From: Lachnospiraceae bacterium
GTDB taxonomy: Bacteria; Bacillota; Clostridia; Lachnospirales; Lachnospiraceae
DNA length: 64,000 nucleotides
NCBI GenBank assembly: GCA_017427415.1
Contig: JAFRSU010000010.1
Coordinates: 35,218-99,217 of the forward strand
Reading direction: 5' to 3'
Shown here: positions 55,693 through 64,000 of the stretch, piece after piece
Layout of the letters: each line of letters starts with the position of its first letter
Position numbering within the stretch: position 1 is the first letter of the stretch
Translations under genes and position numbers: made by a program
Notes under the pieces: model-generated
The model's input: only the letters and a program-made list of their open reading frames with translations
What the model was told of the DNA's origin: nothing
Databases searched by the model: none

Positions 55693-55804
55693 GGGATACC
55701 TCATCGTACATTAAAATGTAAAGAATAAAACACAAACATTAAAAATAAGCATAAAACATAATTATAAAACATTTAAAACAACAATTATAAAATCCAACAG
55801 ATAT

Positions 55805-55833
55805 AGTATACTTTATCCGCGGTGTTTTGTTAA
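55805..55833 (-). promoter_or_regulatory. Promoter of tmcAL
   Basis: Minus strand: TTAACA, 17 bases, TATACT; about 105-base AT-rich leader. Confidence 0.7.
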
Positions 55834-55879
55834 GTAAAAAGTGGCAAATAAAAAAATATTAAAGAATTTAGGGAAAAAC

Positions 55880-55909
55880 TTGATAATTCCTTACCCGATG
55901 TGGTAAAAT
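55880..55909 (+). promoter_or_regulatory. Promoter of hisA
   Basis: TTGATA, 18 bases, TAAAAT. A small stem (TGCCGCC/GGTGGCA, 55947-55972) lies between it and the start codon. The 305-base gap 55693-55997 otherwise holds only the divergent tmcAL promoter and AT-rich sequence. Confidence 0.65.
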
Positions 55910-55997
55910 ATATAGATAGTTTGATGGGAATAGAAGCAAGACTGAATGCCGCCGAACTAATGTGAGGTGGCAATACATATTAAGTAAGGAGAAAAGA

Positions 55998-56726
55998 ATG
56001 AGAATATATCCGGCGATCGATATCAGAGGCGGCAGATGCGTAAGACTCCGTCAGGGACTTTTTGCCGACATGACGGTATATAACGACGATCCCGTAAGCG
56101 TGGCTTTGGGATTTAAGGCCGCAGGAGCCGAGTACATACATGTGGTGGACTTAGACGGCGCACTTGAGGGCTACAGCGTAAACGCAGAGGTCATATCAAG
56201 GATAGCAAAAGAGACAGGGCTCCCCGTACAGACGGGCGGCGGCATCAGGTCCTTGGAAAACATAGAGACCAAGCTTAACGCAGGAGTAGCGAGAGTCATC
56301 ATAGGTACGAAGGCAGTCAGAGAGCCCCTGTTCGTAAAAGAAGCGATAGAAGCGTTCGGCGCAGAGCATATAGTGGCAGGACTGGACGGCAGGAACGGCA
56401 AAGCAGCCGTAGCCGGCTGGGAAAAAGAGAGCGACCTCGATATCATAGAGTTGGCATTGCAGTTTAAGGGTTACGGTCTGCAGACGGTCGTATATACCGA
56501 TATATCGAGAGACGGCATGCTCACAGGTCCTGATTTTGATTATACGACGAGACTGGTAGATGAAAGCGGACTTGACATCATAGCATCGGGCGGAGTCGGA
56601 TCCGAAGAGGATATCGACCGCATCGCCGAAAAGGGCGTGGAAGGCGTCATCACCGGCAAGGCTATATATGAGGGAAAGATAAACTTAAGAAGGGTGCTTG
56701 CAAAATATAGGACACCGGAAGTCTAA
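55998..56726 (+). CDS. hisA: Phosphoribosylformimino-5-aminoimidazole carboxamide ribotide isomerase
   Basis: 242-residue barrel with catalytic Asp in PAIDIRGGRCVRLRQG and in AGLDGRNGK, and both phosphate loops (TGGGIRS, ASGGVGS). ATG 55998 behind TAAGGAGAAAAG; an in-frame codon further upstream would include untranslated leader. 18 bases before the fusion gene. Confidence 0.95.
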   Translation: MRIYPAIDIRGGRCVRLRQGLFADMTVYNDDPVSVALGFKAAGAEYIHVVDLDGALEGYSVNAEVISRIAKETGLPVQTGGGIRSLENIETKLNAGVARVIIGTKAVREPLFVKEAIEAFGAEHIVAGLDGRNGKAAVAGWEKESDLDIIELALQFKGYGLQTVVYTDISRDGMLTGPDFDYTTRLVDESGLDIIASGGVGSEEDIDRIAEKGVEGVITGKAIYEGKINLRRVLAKYRTPEV

Positions 56727-56744
56727 TATAGATTGGAGAGAAAA

Positions 56745-58058
56745 ATGAAAAAAATAATCACCTACATCAACTGCGAGAATGAGACCTTAGAGAGCTGTGT
56801 AAACAGCTCAAGGGAATATGAGAACAACGGTGCGGATGAGCTGTTTATCTACAGTGCGGCTGAGTCAGAGCAGGAGATGGAGACGTTGCTTGCCATAGTC
56901 AAGGAAGTGGTAAGACGCGTGGATATCCCTGTTATGATAGGTACCCGTGTTAAGCGTTTTGAGGACATCAAAAAGGCATTTTATACAGGTGCTAAAAGCG
57001 TAGTACTCCAGTACAAGGATATACAGGGTACCGACCTTATCAAGCAGGGATGTGAGCGATTCGGAAAAGACAGCATCATCATTGAAGTAAATATGGATCC
57101 CGAGACATCCACGGATGTATTCGGAGACAATGACATATTCGGATCCGAGTATTACGGAGGTCTTCTCTTCAAGCATGTGGTGATATCGGAAAAACTGAAG
57201 AAGACCATATCAGGTATGAAAGTACCTGTGATCATCAGGGACAGCCTGATCCGAAACGACATACTTTCACTCATCTCACTTGACAACGTAGCAGGAGTAG
57301 CTACCAATTACTATGCAGCCAAGGCACTTCCTTCGGAGACACCTTTTACCGACGGACCGAGCGTACAGGCAGGTGCAGGTATCATGCAGGTAAAGAGGAA
57401 CCTCAAGGAAGACGGTATAGATGTAAATACCTTCGACAGCAAACTCAAGTACTGTGACCTTAAGAAAAACAGCGACGGAATGGTACCCGTCATCGTACAG
57501 GACTACAGGAACAACGAAGTACTGATGCTTGCATACATGAACGAGGAAGCATTCAACAAGACCGTAGAGACAGGTATCATGACATACTTCTCAAGGTCAC
57601 GCAAGGAGCTTTGGATAAAAGGCGGCACATCGGGTCATTTCCAGTATGTAAAAGAGCTTATAGCCGACTGCGACAATGACACATTGCTTGCCAAAGTAGA
57701 GCAGATAGGTGCAGCCTGCCACACCGGCAACCGCTCATGCTTCTTTAACGAGATGTTAAAGCACGAGTACGATGAGAAAAACGCATATGCAGTGCTTAAA
57801 GGTCTGTATGATGTCGTAGTGGACAGAAAGAAGAATCCCAAGGAGGGTTCATATACCAACTATCTGTTTGACAAGGGTATTGACAAGATACTGAAAAAAT
57901 GCGGCGAGGAGGCTACCGAGATCACTATCGCAGCCAAGAATCCCAACGCCGAAGAGTTAAAATACGAGATAGCAGATTATCTCTACCACCTGACAGTACT
58001 TATGGTAGAGTGCAACGTAGACTGGGAAGATATCGTAGAGGAGCTCTCTAAGAGGTGA
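56745..58058 (+). CDS. hisIE: HisIE bifunctional enzyme with N-terminal degenerate HisF-like barrel
   Basis: 437 residues in three parts. 1-225: HisF-like barrel ([30 protein letters not shown]), in which the two catalytic Asp of HisF correspond to Asn (YINCEN and IIEVNMD), so it is probably inactive. 240-335: phosphoribosyl-AMP cyclohydrolase with zinc ligands in [16 protein letters not shown] and the FSRSRKELW motif. 350-437: phosphoribosyl-ATP pyrophosphatase with KCGEEATEI and EIADYLYHL. It does steps 2 and 3 of the pathway and sits just after hisA (step 4), so the extra barrel may help channelling or assembly. ATG 56745 behind GGAGAG. Confidence 0.88.
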   Translation: MKKIITYINCENETLESCVNSSREYENNGADELFIYSAAESEQEMETLLAIVKEVVRRVDIPVMIGTRVKRFEDIKKAFYTGAKSVVLQYKDIQGTDLIKQGCERFGKDSIIIEVNMDPETSTDVFGDNDIFGSEYYGGLLFKHVVISEKLKKTISGMKVPVIIRDSLIRNDILSLISLDNVAGVATNYYAAKALPSETPFTDGPSVQAGAGIMQVKRNLKEDGIDVNTFDSKLKYCDLKKNSDGMVPVIVQDYRNNEVLMLAYMNEEAFNKTVETGIMTYFSRSRKELWIKGGTSGHFQYVKELIADCDNDTLLAKVEQIGAACHTGNRSCFFNEMLKHEYDEKNAYAVLKGLYDVVVDRKKNPKEGSYTNYLFDKGIDKILKKCGEEATEITIAAKNPNAEELKYEIADYLYHLTVLMVECNVDWEDIVEELSKR

Positions 58059-58072
58059 CAAAGGAGGTACAA

Positions 58073-58255
58073 ATGGAGAAGGGTTTACTTAAATGTCCTT
58101 TCTGTGGGGGAGAGGACATAAAGGTCATAGACAGGATAAACGTATCGGACGGAATGCATACGCTGTATCACGCGAAATGCTCGGAATGCGGTGCATCCAC
58201 GGACGAGTTTAAGTCCCAGTTTGATGCCATAGTGGCATGGAACCGCAGAGTGTGA
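58073..58255 (+). CDS. Small Lar-like zinc-ribbon protein
   Basis: 60 residues from ATG 58073, 7 bases after AAAGGAGG, which starts right at the hisIE stop. CPFCGG near the N-terminus, CSECGA later and the C-terminal DAIVAWNRRV match the Lar/restriction-alleviation domain common in phages and mobile DNA. Whether it counters restriction here is unknown; its place behind hisIE is unusual. Confidence 0.7.
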   Translation: MEKGLLKCPFCGGEDIKVIDRINVSDGMHTLYHAKCSECGASTDEFKSQFDAIVAWNRRV

Positions 58256-58316
58256 AGATATTATAAGGTTTTGCTTTTAAAAAGAATGAGAATATCTTAA
58301 AGAAAGAAGGCTTGTT

Positions 58317-60509
58317 ATGAGAATTCGAAACCTTAAAATGAGAACAGTCATCATATCTATAGTAGCCATATCAAGTGCCATAGGCATCATACTTCTGTGT
58401 CTGATTGCAGCATATAATTCCAATGAGATGCTGAAAGACAAGATAAACGACAATATGTCTACTTATCTGGATTCTCAGGTAAATACTGTTGAAAAATTCG
58501 TAATGGATTCAGAAGCTAAACTGGTCCTGTACTCAAAAAATAACGTGATAAAGAAATTGATCGATGAAGATTTCGCCGATCTGAAAAAGAACAGGGTAGC
58601 CATCGGACAGATAAGGGATAAAAGCTTTCCGGAGTTTAATGCCGAAGGTTATAACACAGTAGCATATTATAAAGATCATTATAAGAAATACGAAGAAGTT
58701 CAGAATTATACACTTGATTATTTTGACCACCTGGAAAACTGGGAAGGATTGTATGTCGGAAATCTGGAGACAAGAATACTGGCATATAGTGTACCACCGG
58801 TTATCGGTAAGGTTTTAAGAGCGGATGCGGCTAAACGTCAGGAACTGATGGACGAACTGAAAAAGGCCGGACTGGGGGGAGTGTATAATGCAGGTATCAT
58901 AGTATCTCCCGGTACCGGTAAATTGTGTCTTTCCATGTATTCACCCGTAAGCTTTGACTCTGAAGGCAATCCGATCGGATATGTAGGAGCAGGTGTATTT
59001 AATACCGAGCTGGAAAGGGTTTTAGCCGAAAATGAAATAACCGGTATCGAGCAAAAGAAGTTTTTCATGTTCAATTATAAGACCGGTATATTATTCATGG
59101 GAACGGATATGGTATCCGAAGAGGACAGAGAGGAATATATAGCCAAAGAGATATCAAATCCGGTACTTATCGAAGTAAAGAACAGAATGTCGGGCGGAGA
59201 ACAGAGCGGACATTTTGAATATGAAAATAAAGAATACAGGGATGGTAAGGAAATAGTAGTCAACTTCGCCGGTATCCCAGGACGTGACTGGGCAGTAGTA
59301 CTTACAGCGGATAAGGATGCATTATATGAGGCATCGAACCGGAACTTAAGGAACATGATGCTGCTCGGCCTTGCAGGTTTTGCAATCATCATCGCACTTG
59401 TAGGAGTATCCGTTACACTGCTCACAAGACCTTTGGCAGGTGTCACATCAGCCATAAAAGACCTCGGAAAGCTCCAGCTTAACCGCAACAAGCTCGTATT
59501 AAAGAGAGCAAAGGATAAAAACGAAGTAGGTCAGATAGCACATGAGATAGAACTCTTGCGTGTCGCATTAAGCGGTATCGTAGATACACTGAAAGGCTGT
59601 TCGTCAAGCCTTGATACCTCGGCAGGAAATATGGCTGAGAACTCCAAAAACTTAGTAAGCTTCGTTACAGATAACACAGCTACTACCGAGGAGCTCGCTT
59701 CATCACTTACATCGACAGGCTCCATAGTGGATGAGGTCAACACCAACATAAGGCGTATGAACAACCTGGTGGACAATGCGGTAAAGTCTGTACATAATGG
59801 CAGCGAACAGAGCGAGAACCTGCTCGCGGCAGCGGAGTCCATGGAGCAGAAAGCATCCGATACGCTGTCCGAATCCAGGAAGAATATAGTAGAAAACAAG
59901 AAGACCATCGAAGAAGTCATAAGTAAGCTTAGAGCCCTAAGCAAGATCAATACATTTGTAAATGATATCTTATCCATAGCTACACAGACCAAGCTCTTAT
60001 CACTCAACGCTTCCATCGAAGCAGCTCGTGCGGGAGAGCAGGGCAAGGGATTTGCAGTAGTAGCTACCGAGATAGGCACGCTTGCTACCAATACCTCATC
60101 TGCGGCACAGAAGATACAGGACATTACAAGGCTGACCAATGAAAGTATAGATGAGACAGTTAAGTGCTTTGACGAGTTAAATGAATATCTTGAAAACGAT
60201 ATCATGCTAAAACTCGAGGAGTTTAACTCCGAGGCCCAGAACAACAACAAGATCACCAGCGAGCTTATCGGCAACATCAATGAGATCAACCACAACGTCT
60301 TGGAGTTTAAGCAGTTCGTAAATGAGCTCGTATCACAGATGGATGAGATAAGACTGCTCAGTGAGCAGAACAGTGCCGGCATAGACGATATCGTCTTAAA
60401 GAACGAAAAAACGAGCAACATAGCCGAAAACATGGCCGGTTCTGCAGGCAACAACAAGAACAACGCTAAAGCACTTGGTGAGATAATCTCGAAATTCACT
60501 ATGAATTAG
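58317..60509 (+). CDS. Methyl-accepting chemotaxis protein
   Basis: 730 residues: membrane helix (about 10-32), large extracytoplasmic double-Cache-like sensor (35-345, with [18 protein letters not shown] at its end), second helix (about 349-369), HAMP (370-430) and signalling domain with hairpin tip [31 protein letters not shown] (about 560-590). The tip matches receptors that bind CheA/CheW, so it may signal with the CheV at 19.2 kb. Ligand unknown. No flagellar genes nearby. Confidence 0.92.
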   Translation: MRIRNLKMRTVIISIVAISSAIGIILLCLIAAYNSNEMLKDKINDNMSTYLDSQVNTVEKFVMDSEAKLVLYSKNNVIKKLIDEDFADLKKNRVAIGQIRDKSFPEFNAEGYNTVAYYKDHYKKYEEVQNYTLDYFDHLENWEGLYVGNLETRILAYSVPPVIGKVLRADAAKRQELMDELKKAGLGGVYNAGIIVSPGTGKLCLSMYSPVSFDSEGNPIGYVGAGVFNTELERVLAENEITGIEQKKFFMFNYKTGILFMGTDMVSEEDREEYIAKEISNPVLIEVKNRMSGGEQSGHFEYENKEYRDGKEIVVNFAGIPGRDWAVVLTADKDALYEASNRNLRNMMLLGLAGFAIIIALVGVSVTLLTRPLAGVTSAIKDLGKLQLNRNKLVLKRAKDKNEVGQIAHEIELLRVALSGIVDTLKGCSSSLDTSAGNMAENSKNLVSFVTDNTATTEELASSLTSTGSIVDEVNTNIRRMNNLVDNAVKSVHNGSEQSENLLAAAESMEQKASDTLSESRKNIVENKKTIEEVISKLRALSKINTFVNDILSIATQTKLLSLNASIEAARAGEQGKGFAVVATEIGTLATNTSSAAQKIQDITRLTNESIDETVKCFDELNEYLENDIMLKLEEFNSEAQNNNKITSELIGNINEINHNVLEFKQFVNELVSQMDEIRLLSEQNSAGIDDIVLKNEKTSNIAENMAGSAGNNKNNAKALGEIISKFTMN

Positions 60510-60566
60510 AAATCAAATAAAGAACATAAGGAGTAACAACGCCGCAAAAGCGGTGTAAAAGGGAAA

Positions 60567-61820
60567 ATGAAAAAAATAGCAGTAGCAGGAACAGGATACG
60601 TAGGATTGTCTCTTGCAGTCTTACTCGCACAGAACAATGAAGTAACAGCAGTCGATATCATCCCCGAGAAGGTGGAAAAGCTCAACAACTATGTATCACC
60701 CATACAGGATGATTATATCGAGAAATACTTAGCAGAAGCAAAAGCAGGTACCAGGAAGCTTTCACTTACAGCCACTGTGGACGGGGAGGCAGCATACAAG
60801 GAAGCCGACATCATCATCATCGCAGCACCCACCAATTACGATCCGGTAAAGAACTTTTTTGACTGCTCTGCTGTAGAGTCAGTCATAAAGCTCGTGATCG
60901 AGTGTACCGCCGACAGGACGGATAAGCCCGTCATGATCATAAAGTCCACCATACCTGTAGGATATACCAAGTCCGTAAAGGAAAAGTTCGGTGTCGACAA
61001 TATCATGTTCAGCCCCGAGTTCTTGAGAGAATCAAAGGCATTGTATGATAACCTCTATCCTTCGAGGATCATAGTAGGATGTGATGAGGCTACGACAGAA
61101 GCAGCAGACCTGTTCGCAGGACTTTTAAGAGAAGGTGCATTAAAGGAAGATATCCCGGTACTGAAGATGGGTACCACGGAAGCAGAAGCAGTAAAGCTTT
61201 TTGCCAATACATATCTGGCACTCCGTGTATCGTTCTTCAACGAGCTCGATACCTATGCAGAGGTAAAGGGACTGGTTACATCCGATATCATCAAGGGCGT
61301 AAGCTTAGATCCCAGGATCGGTGACTTCTATAACAATCCTTCCTTCGGATACGGCGGATACTGCCTGCCTAAGGATACCAAGCAGCTGCTGGCCAACTAC
61401 GAGGATGTACCTCAGAACATGATGTCAGCCATAGTAGAGTCCAACAGGACACGTAAGGACTTCATAGCAGACCGTGTACTGGAGCTCGCAGGATATTACA
61501 GTGCAAACGCTACATGGAACTCCGAGAAGGAAAAAGAGATCGTGATAGGTGTATACAGGCTCACGATGAAGAGCAACAGCGACAACTTCCGCCAGAGCAG
61601 TATCCAGGGCGTTATGAAGCGTATCAAGGCTAAGGGAGCTACGGTCATCATCTATGAGCCTACCTTAGAGGACGGTACCACATTCTTCGGAAGCAAGGTC
61701 GTAAACGACATAGAGAAGTTCAAGTCCATGAGTAACGCTATCATAGCTAACAGATACGATGCGATACTCGATGACGTAGAAGCTAAGGTCTACACCAGAG
61801 ACCTTTTCAGGAGAGATTAG
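60567..61820 (+). CDS. ugd: UDP-glucose/GDP-mannose dehydrogenase family (UDP-glucose 6-dehydrogenase)
   Basis: 417 residues. Rossmann GTGYVG (8-13), [25 protein letters not shown], and the catalytic Cys266 in [12 protein letters not shown]-terminal UDP-binding domain with IYEPTLEDG. Oxidises a nucleotide sugar C6 alcohol to the acid, probably UDP-glucose to UDP-glucuronate for surface polysaccharides. The start follows a small hairpin CGCCGC-AAAA-GCGGTG and AAAGGGAAA. Ends seven bases before the inverted-repeat element. Confidence 0.9.
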   Translation: MKKIAVAGTGYVGLSLAVLLAQNNEVTAVDIIPEKVEKLNNYVSPIQDDYIEKYLAEAKAGTRKLSLTATVDGEAAYKEADIIIIAAPTNYDPVKNFFDCSAVESVIKLVIECTADRTDKPVMIIKSTIPVGYTKSVKEKFGVDNIMFSPEFLRESKALYDNLYPSRIIVGCDEATTEAADLFAGLLREGALKEDIPVLKMGTTEAEAVKLFANTYLALRVSFFNELDTYAEVKGLVTSDIIKGVSLDPRIGDFYNNPSFGYGGYCLPKDTKQLLANYEDVPQNMMSAIVESNRTRKDFIADRVLELAGYYSANATWNSEKEKEIVIGVYRLTMKSNSDNFRQSSIQGVMKRIKAKGATVIIYEPTLEDGTTFFGSKVVNDIEKFKSMSNAIIANRYDAILDDVEAKVYTRDLFRRD

Positions 61821-61826
61821 TTAAAG

Positions 61827-62104
61827 TGTGACAAGGGGACGGTTCTCTTGTCACATTTAGTTTCAAGTCGGGCAGGCTCATATATATTTGCCACATCGCA
61901 GAAAAGCGGATTTTGCATATCGGAGATCATGATGTTTTGTAGAACTGTAATATGCAAAATCCTTCCAGACATTTTCGCAGCAGACAAAATCGGTCTGCTA
62001 ACCGCGAAAAGTCTGCGCTGCGCGGACAGCGAGTGGCAAAAACATATGAGCCTGCCCTATATTTTTATAAAAGAATGTGACAAGAGAACCGTCCCCTTGT
62101 CACA
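61827..62104. mobile_element. 278-bp MITE-like element with nested inverted repeats
   Basis: Perfect 29-bp inverted ends (61827-61855 and 62076-62104), each itself a hairpin: TGTGACAAG, loop GGGACGGTTCT, CTTGTCACA. Inside, a second 25-bp pair (61870-61894 with 62033-62057, about three mismatches), a third pair GGATTTTGCATAT (61908-61920)/ATATGCAAAATCC (61950-61962), and an inner double stem CAGAC..TTTTCGC (61966-61978) with GCGAAAA-GTCTG (62004-62015) enclosing AGCAGAC-AAAATCG-GTCTGCT. No protein-coding content. Best read as a non-autonomous mobile element or structured RNA. Confidence 0.75.
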
Positions 62105-62142
62105 CTGCAAAATAGAGAGTAGTATATTGCACAGATGACTCT

Positions 62143-62170
62143 TTGACATTTGAAAACAATATGGTAGAAT
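62143..62170 (+). promoter_or_regulatory. Promoter-like site before isolated REP hairpin
   Basis: TTGACA, 16 bases, TAGAAT. The predicted transcript would begin at the GGGACGGTTCTCT hairpin at 62179 and run 360 bases of non-coding sequence to the Rpn-like gene. Confidence 0.5.
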
Positions 62171-62178
62171 GGAGGTCG

Positions 62179-62200
62179 ATCAGAGGGACGGTTCTCTGAT
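62179..62200. repeat. Isolated REP-like hairpin with GGGACGGTTCTCT core
   Basis: ATCAGAG-GGACGGTT-CTCTGAT. Loop equals that of the ends of the 278-bp element; the arms differ (ATCAGAG instead of GTGACAAG) but stay complementary. The rest of 62201-62540 is AT-rich with no gene or clear motif. Confidence 0.65.
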
Positions 62201-62540
62201 TGAAATAAAAATCTCTTGCGTTTTAATCATCAGCATGATAATATTACCTCATAAGCAGTTAATAAACTCTTTTACAGCGTGCTGTATTTATTCTGTATGT
62301 TGCGGAAACTTCGGTATATTCTATATTTGAGCGTATTAGTGATTTTTATTCTATTTAATTTATTTATTTTATTGATGTGATTTTTGTGGAGAGAATTGCC
62401 GATTCTGCATCAGTTTAACCCGGATGATCTGTATTTTATTCCCTGCTTAAAAACTAAAGAGTGTTGGAGCAGGGACAGAGGATATTGATAGTATTATACT
62501 CATGTCTTAGTTTCTGTATTCAACGCAGAAAAGGAGGCAC

Positions 62541-63584
62541 ATGGGTAAACAGGATATTACTCAGATGAAATTTTTCAGGGATAGCAAGCGTTTTGCTGAT
62601 ATCTGGAATGGTCTGGCATTTAACGGCAGACAGGTGGTAAAATGGGACGAGTTGGAAGAGATAAGTCCCGTAGGATTGGCTGTAAATAAGGATCTGAAAT
62701 CCAAAAAGACAGCCGATATAGTAATGGCGAAAACGGGAAACGGTGAACGACTAGCCATATTGATAGCTGAAAATCAGCTGAACATTGACTACAGTATGAT
62801 AGTCAGAGTTCTCTTAAGAGAAGTCATGGAATATGACCGGCAGGTTAGTGAAATCGTAAAGAAAAACAGGGATGAGCTCCGGACGAAGAAGGAACTGAAA
62901 AATGGCGATATTTTATCTGATAACACCTCATCTACTGCCGGAGAGTACATGTATCAGTTTAAGAAAACCGACCGTTTAAGACCCGTATCTACGCTAGTAC
63001 TTTATTGGAACAGTGAACCCTGGGATGGGGCAAAAACACTGCATGAACTCGTTGATTTTACCGGTTGTGAGGAAATGAGGGAGATAGCTGCCGATTATAA
63101 GCTCAATATCGTGAATCTTGATACTGTACAAAACGGTAATGAGATATTCCAAAACAGAGATGTTAAAGATGTTTTAAATCTTTATCAGAAGAGAAATGAT
63201 AAGATAGCTTTTAAGGAATACATTGATGCCCAGAAGTTTTTTGACCGTGAGAGCATAGAAGTTGTTACTGAGATGGTCACATCAAAAGAACTGAAAGCGT
63301 ATATTCAAACGAATAAAGATAATAAAGGAGATGATCTTGATATGTGTAAAGCAATAACTGATCTAATAGAAGATGGAAGAGAAGAAGGCAAAACAGAAGG
63401 TAAAATAGAAGGTAAAATAGAAGGTAAAATAGAAGGTAAAATAGAAGGTAAGATAGAAACACTAGCAGATCTTGTTAATGACGGCGATATGACAGTGGAA
63501 AAAGCCGCTTCGAAGATGCAAATTACCGTAGAGGAATTCATTGATCAAGCTGAGGCTTTAGGGTTTAAACTCACTTCGAATTGA
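62541..63584 (+). CDS. Rpn/YhgA-like PD-(D/E)XK nuclease family protein
   Basis: 347 residues. N-terminal region ADIVMAK...LAILIAENQLNIDYSMIVRVLLREVMEYDRQ fits the Asp ... Glu-x-Gln metal site of the transposase_31/Rpn group (recombination-promoting nucleases). A C-terminal tail has five successive GKIE units (about 285-307) from a 12-bp DNA tandem repeat, then LADLVNDGDMTVEKAASKMQITVEEFIDQA, a common ending for this family. AAAGGAGG site. Often encoded in variable regions with repeats; substrate unknown. Confidence 0.78.
   Translation: MGKQDITQMKFFRDSKRFADIWNGLAFNGRQVVKWDELEEISPVGLAVNKDLKSKKTADIVMAKTGNGERLAILIAENQLNIDYSMIVRVLLREVMEYDRQVSEIVKKNRDELRTKKELKNGDILSDNTSSTAGEYMYQFKKTDRLRPVSTLVLYWNSEPWDGAKTLHELVDFTGCEEMREIAADYKLNIVNLDTVQNGNEIFQNRDVKDVLNLYQKRNDKIAFKEYIDAQKFFDRESIEVVTEMVTSKELKAYIQTNKDNKGDDLDMCKAITDLIEDGREEGKTEGKIEGKIEGKIEGKIEGKIETLADLVNDGDMTVEKAASKMQITVEEFIDQAEALGFKLTSN
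63386..63453 (+). repeat. 12-bp tandem repeat within Rpn-like gene
   Basis: About five copies of GAAGGTAAAATA encoding GKIE. Unit is a multiple of three, so copy changes keep the frame. Confidence 0.85.
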
Positions 63585-63605
63585 TTATAAAATTCGATCT
63601 TACCG

Positions 63606-63635
63606 CTCCGGTACGAGAAGTACCGGAGTATTTTT
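63606..63635 (+). terminator. Terminator after Rpn-like gene
   Basis: CTCCGGTAC-GAGAA-GTACCGGAG followed by TATTTTT: a 9-bp perfect stem and T run. Confidence 0.85.
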
Positions 63636-63797
63636 ATGCAACCATTACAAAAACGACACATCAAAATTGTGCATACTGCCGAAAGTGAAAAATCAATCTG
63701 GATTTTTCTCATAACAAGACTCTTGGTTATTGTAATGATTAAAAAGGTATGGTGCTATATGACCAACCTAAAACTAATAATAAAACGGGAGGCTAGT

Positions 63798-64000
63798 ATG
63801 AGAAAAAGAAACAGAAACGACATTGGCAGAATAAGTTATCTTATCATTGCATTTTTGTTCTGTCTGACTTCGGTATTAGGAAACATCTCCTTTACATCTG
63901 TAAAAGCAGATGAAGGAGAAGAAACCGGAGAAGGTGAAGAATCCGGTCAGGAAGAAGGCGACGAAGACGACGAAGACGACAACGACGATGACGACGATGA
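63798..64000 (+). CDS. N-terminus of an acidic secreted protein (3' end beyond window)
   Basis: At least 67 codons from ATG 63798 behind GGGAGG; runs off the window. A basic start (MRKRNRND), hydrophobic segment (ISYLIIAFLFCLTSVLGNI) and a VKA signal-peptidase site are followed by a Glu/Gly- then Asp-rich stretch. Probably an exported protein with an acidic linker; no domain is visible in the part present. Confidence 0.6.
   Translation, partial: MRKRNRNDIGRISYLIIAFLFCLTSVLGNISFTSVKADEGEETGEGEESGQEEGDEDDEDDNDDDDD

Noticed and set aside
55940..55985. T-box-like AGGTGGCA before hisA
   Set aside because: Only partial match to the T-box core, no specifier stem or terminator in the roughly 90-base leader.
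61848..62138. 96-codon plus-strand frame inside the inverted-repeat element
   Set aside because: It covers the palindromic arms, has no ribosome site and no family-like sequence; the DNA is better explained by its pairing.
63361..63460. CRISPR-like periodic repeats
   Set aside because: 12-bp units are contiguous without spacers and lie in frame in a protein gene.

Overview
The window reads as a chromosomal segment of a Gram-positive anaerobe of the Clostridia, most likely a Lachnospiraceae (rumen or gut type). Signs are: pyrimidine genes in the order pyrC-pyrK-pyrD(1B)-pyrF-pyrB-pyrI, a two-gene SufC/SufB-like Fe-S module, the rnr-smpB-ssrA set, HisZ with a short HisG, tandem LCP wall proteins, RecU, a 1428-residue fused CoA-dehydratase activase, and a cytosolic GH115 alpha-glucuronidase typical of xylan users. 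Ribosome binding sites are strong AGGAGG types, TTG and GTG starts are fairly common, and many promoters have near-consensus sigma-A boxes with a 17-bp spacer. I cannot name genus or species from the sequence alone.

Layout. 0-1.4 kb: end of a membrane J-domain protein and, on the minus strand, tRNA-Val and tRNA-Met sharing one promoter. 1.5-6.9 kb: pyrimidine operon. 6.9-9.5 kb: degV plus a SufC/SufB-like pair. 9.5-9.9 kb: promoter, array of hairpins, tRNA-Leu. 10-14.6 kb: pseudo-receiver protein, secG, rnr, smpB, tmRNA. 14.7-21.7 kb: extracytoplasmic cyclophilin, a membrane coiled-coil protein with a two-component pair, a lipoprotein, CheV, and a zinc-ribbon membrane protein. 21.7-23.1 kb: hisH-hisF. 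23.3-30.7 kb: divergent CoA activase and GH115 genes. 30.7-37.6 kb: polA, coaE, an FtsA-like actin-fold protein and a YycJ-like hydrolase. 37.7-47.8 kb: ACT protein with UPF0210, two LCP proteins, alarmone synthetase, rRNA methyltransferase, diguanylate cyclase, HAD phosphatase, pseudouridine synthase. 48-58.3 kb: a second pseudouridine synthase, recU, hisZ-G-D-B, tmcAL on the minus strand, hisA and a HisF-like/HisI/HisE fusion. 58.3-64 kb: chemoreceptor, nucleotide-sugar dehydrogenase, a 278-bp nested inverted-repeat element, an Rpn-like nuclease gene and the start of an acidic secreted protein.

Functionally, most of the window is housekeeping metabolism. Pyrimidine synthesis is complete from carbamoyl aspartate formation to UMP except pyrE and carbamoyl phosphate synthase. 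Histidine genes are spread over three blocks; hisC and a histidinol-phosphatase gene are absent here. CheV, the MCP, the OmpR-type system, the diguanylate cyclase and the small alarmone synthetase are the signalling part.

The most unusual content is non-coding: several families of small foldable repeats (9.5, 39.4, 48.6, 51.6, 53.7, 61.8 and 62.2 kb), one of them captured in frame inside an rRNA methyltransferase gene, and a 278-bp element with perfect 29-bp inverted ends whose end motif reappears nearby with different but still self-complementary arms. Two probable pseudoenzymes are also notable: a HisF-like barrel lacking both catalytic aspartates fused to HisIE, and a receiver domain lacking its phospho-acceptor aspartate.
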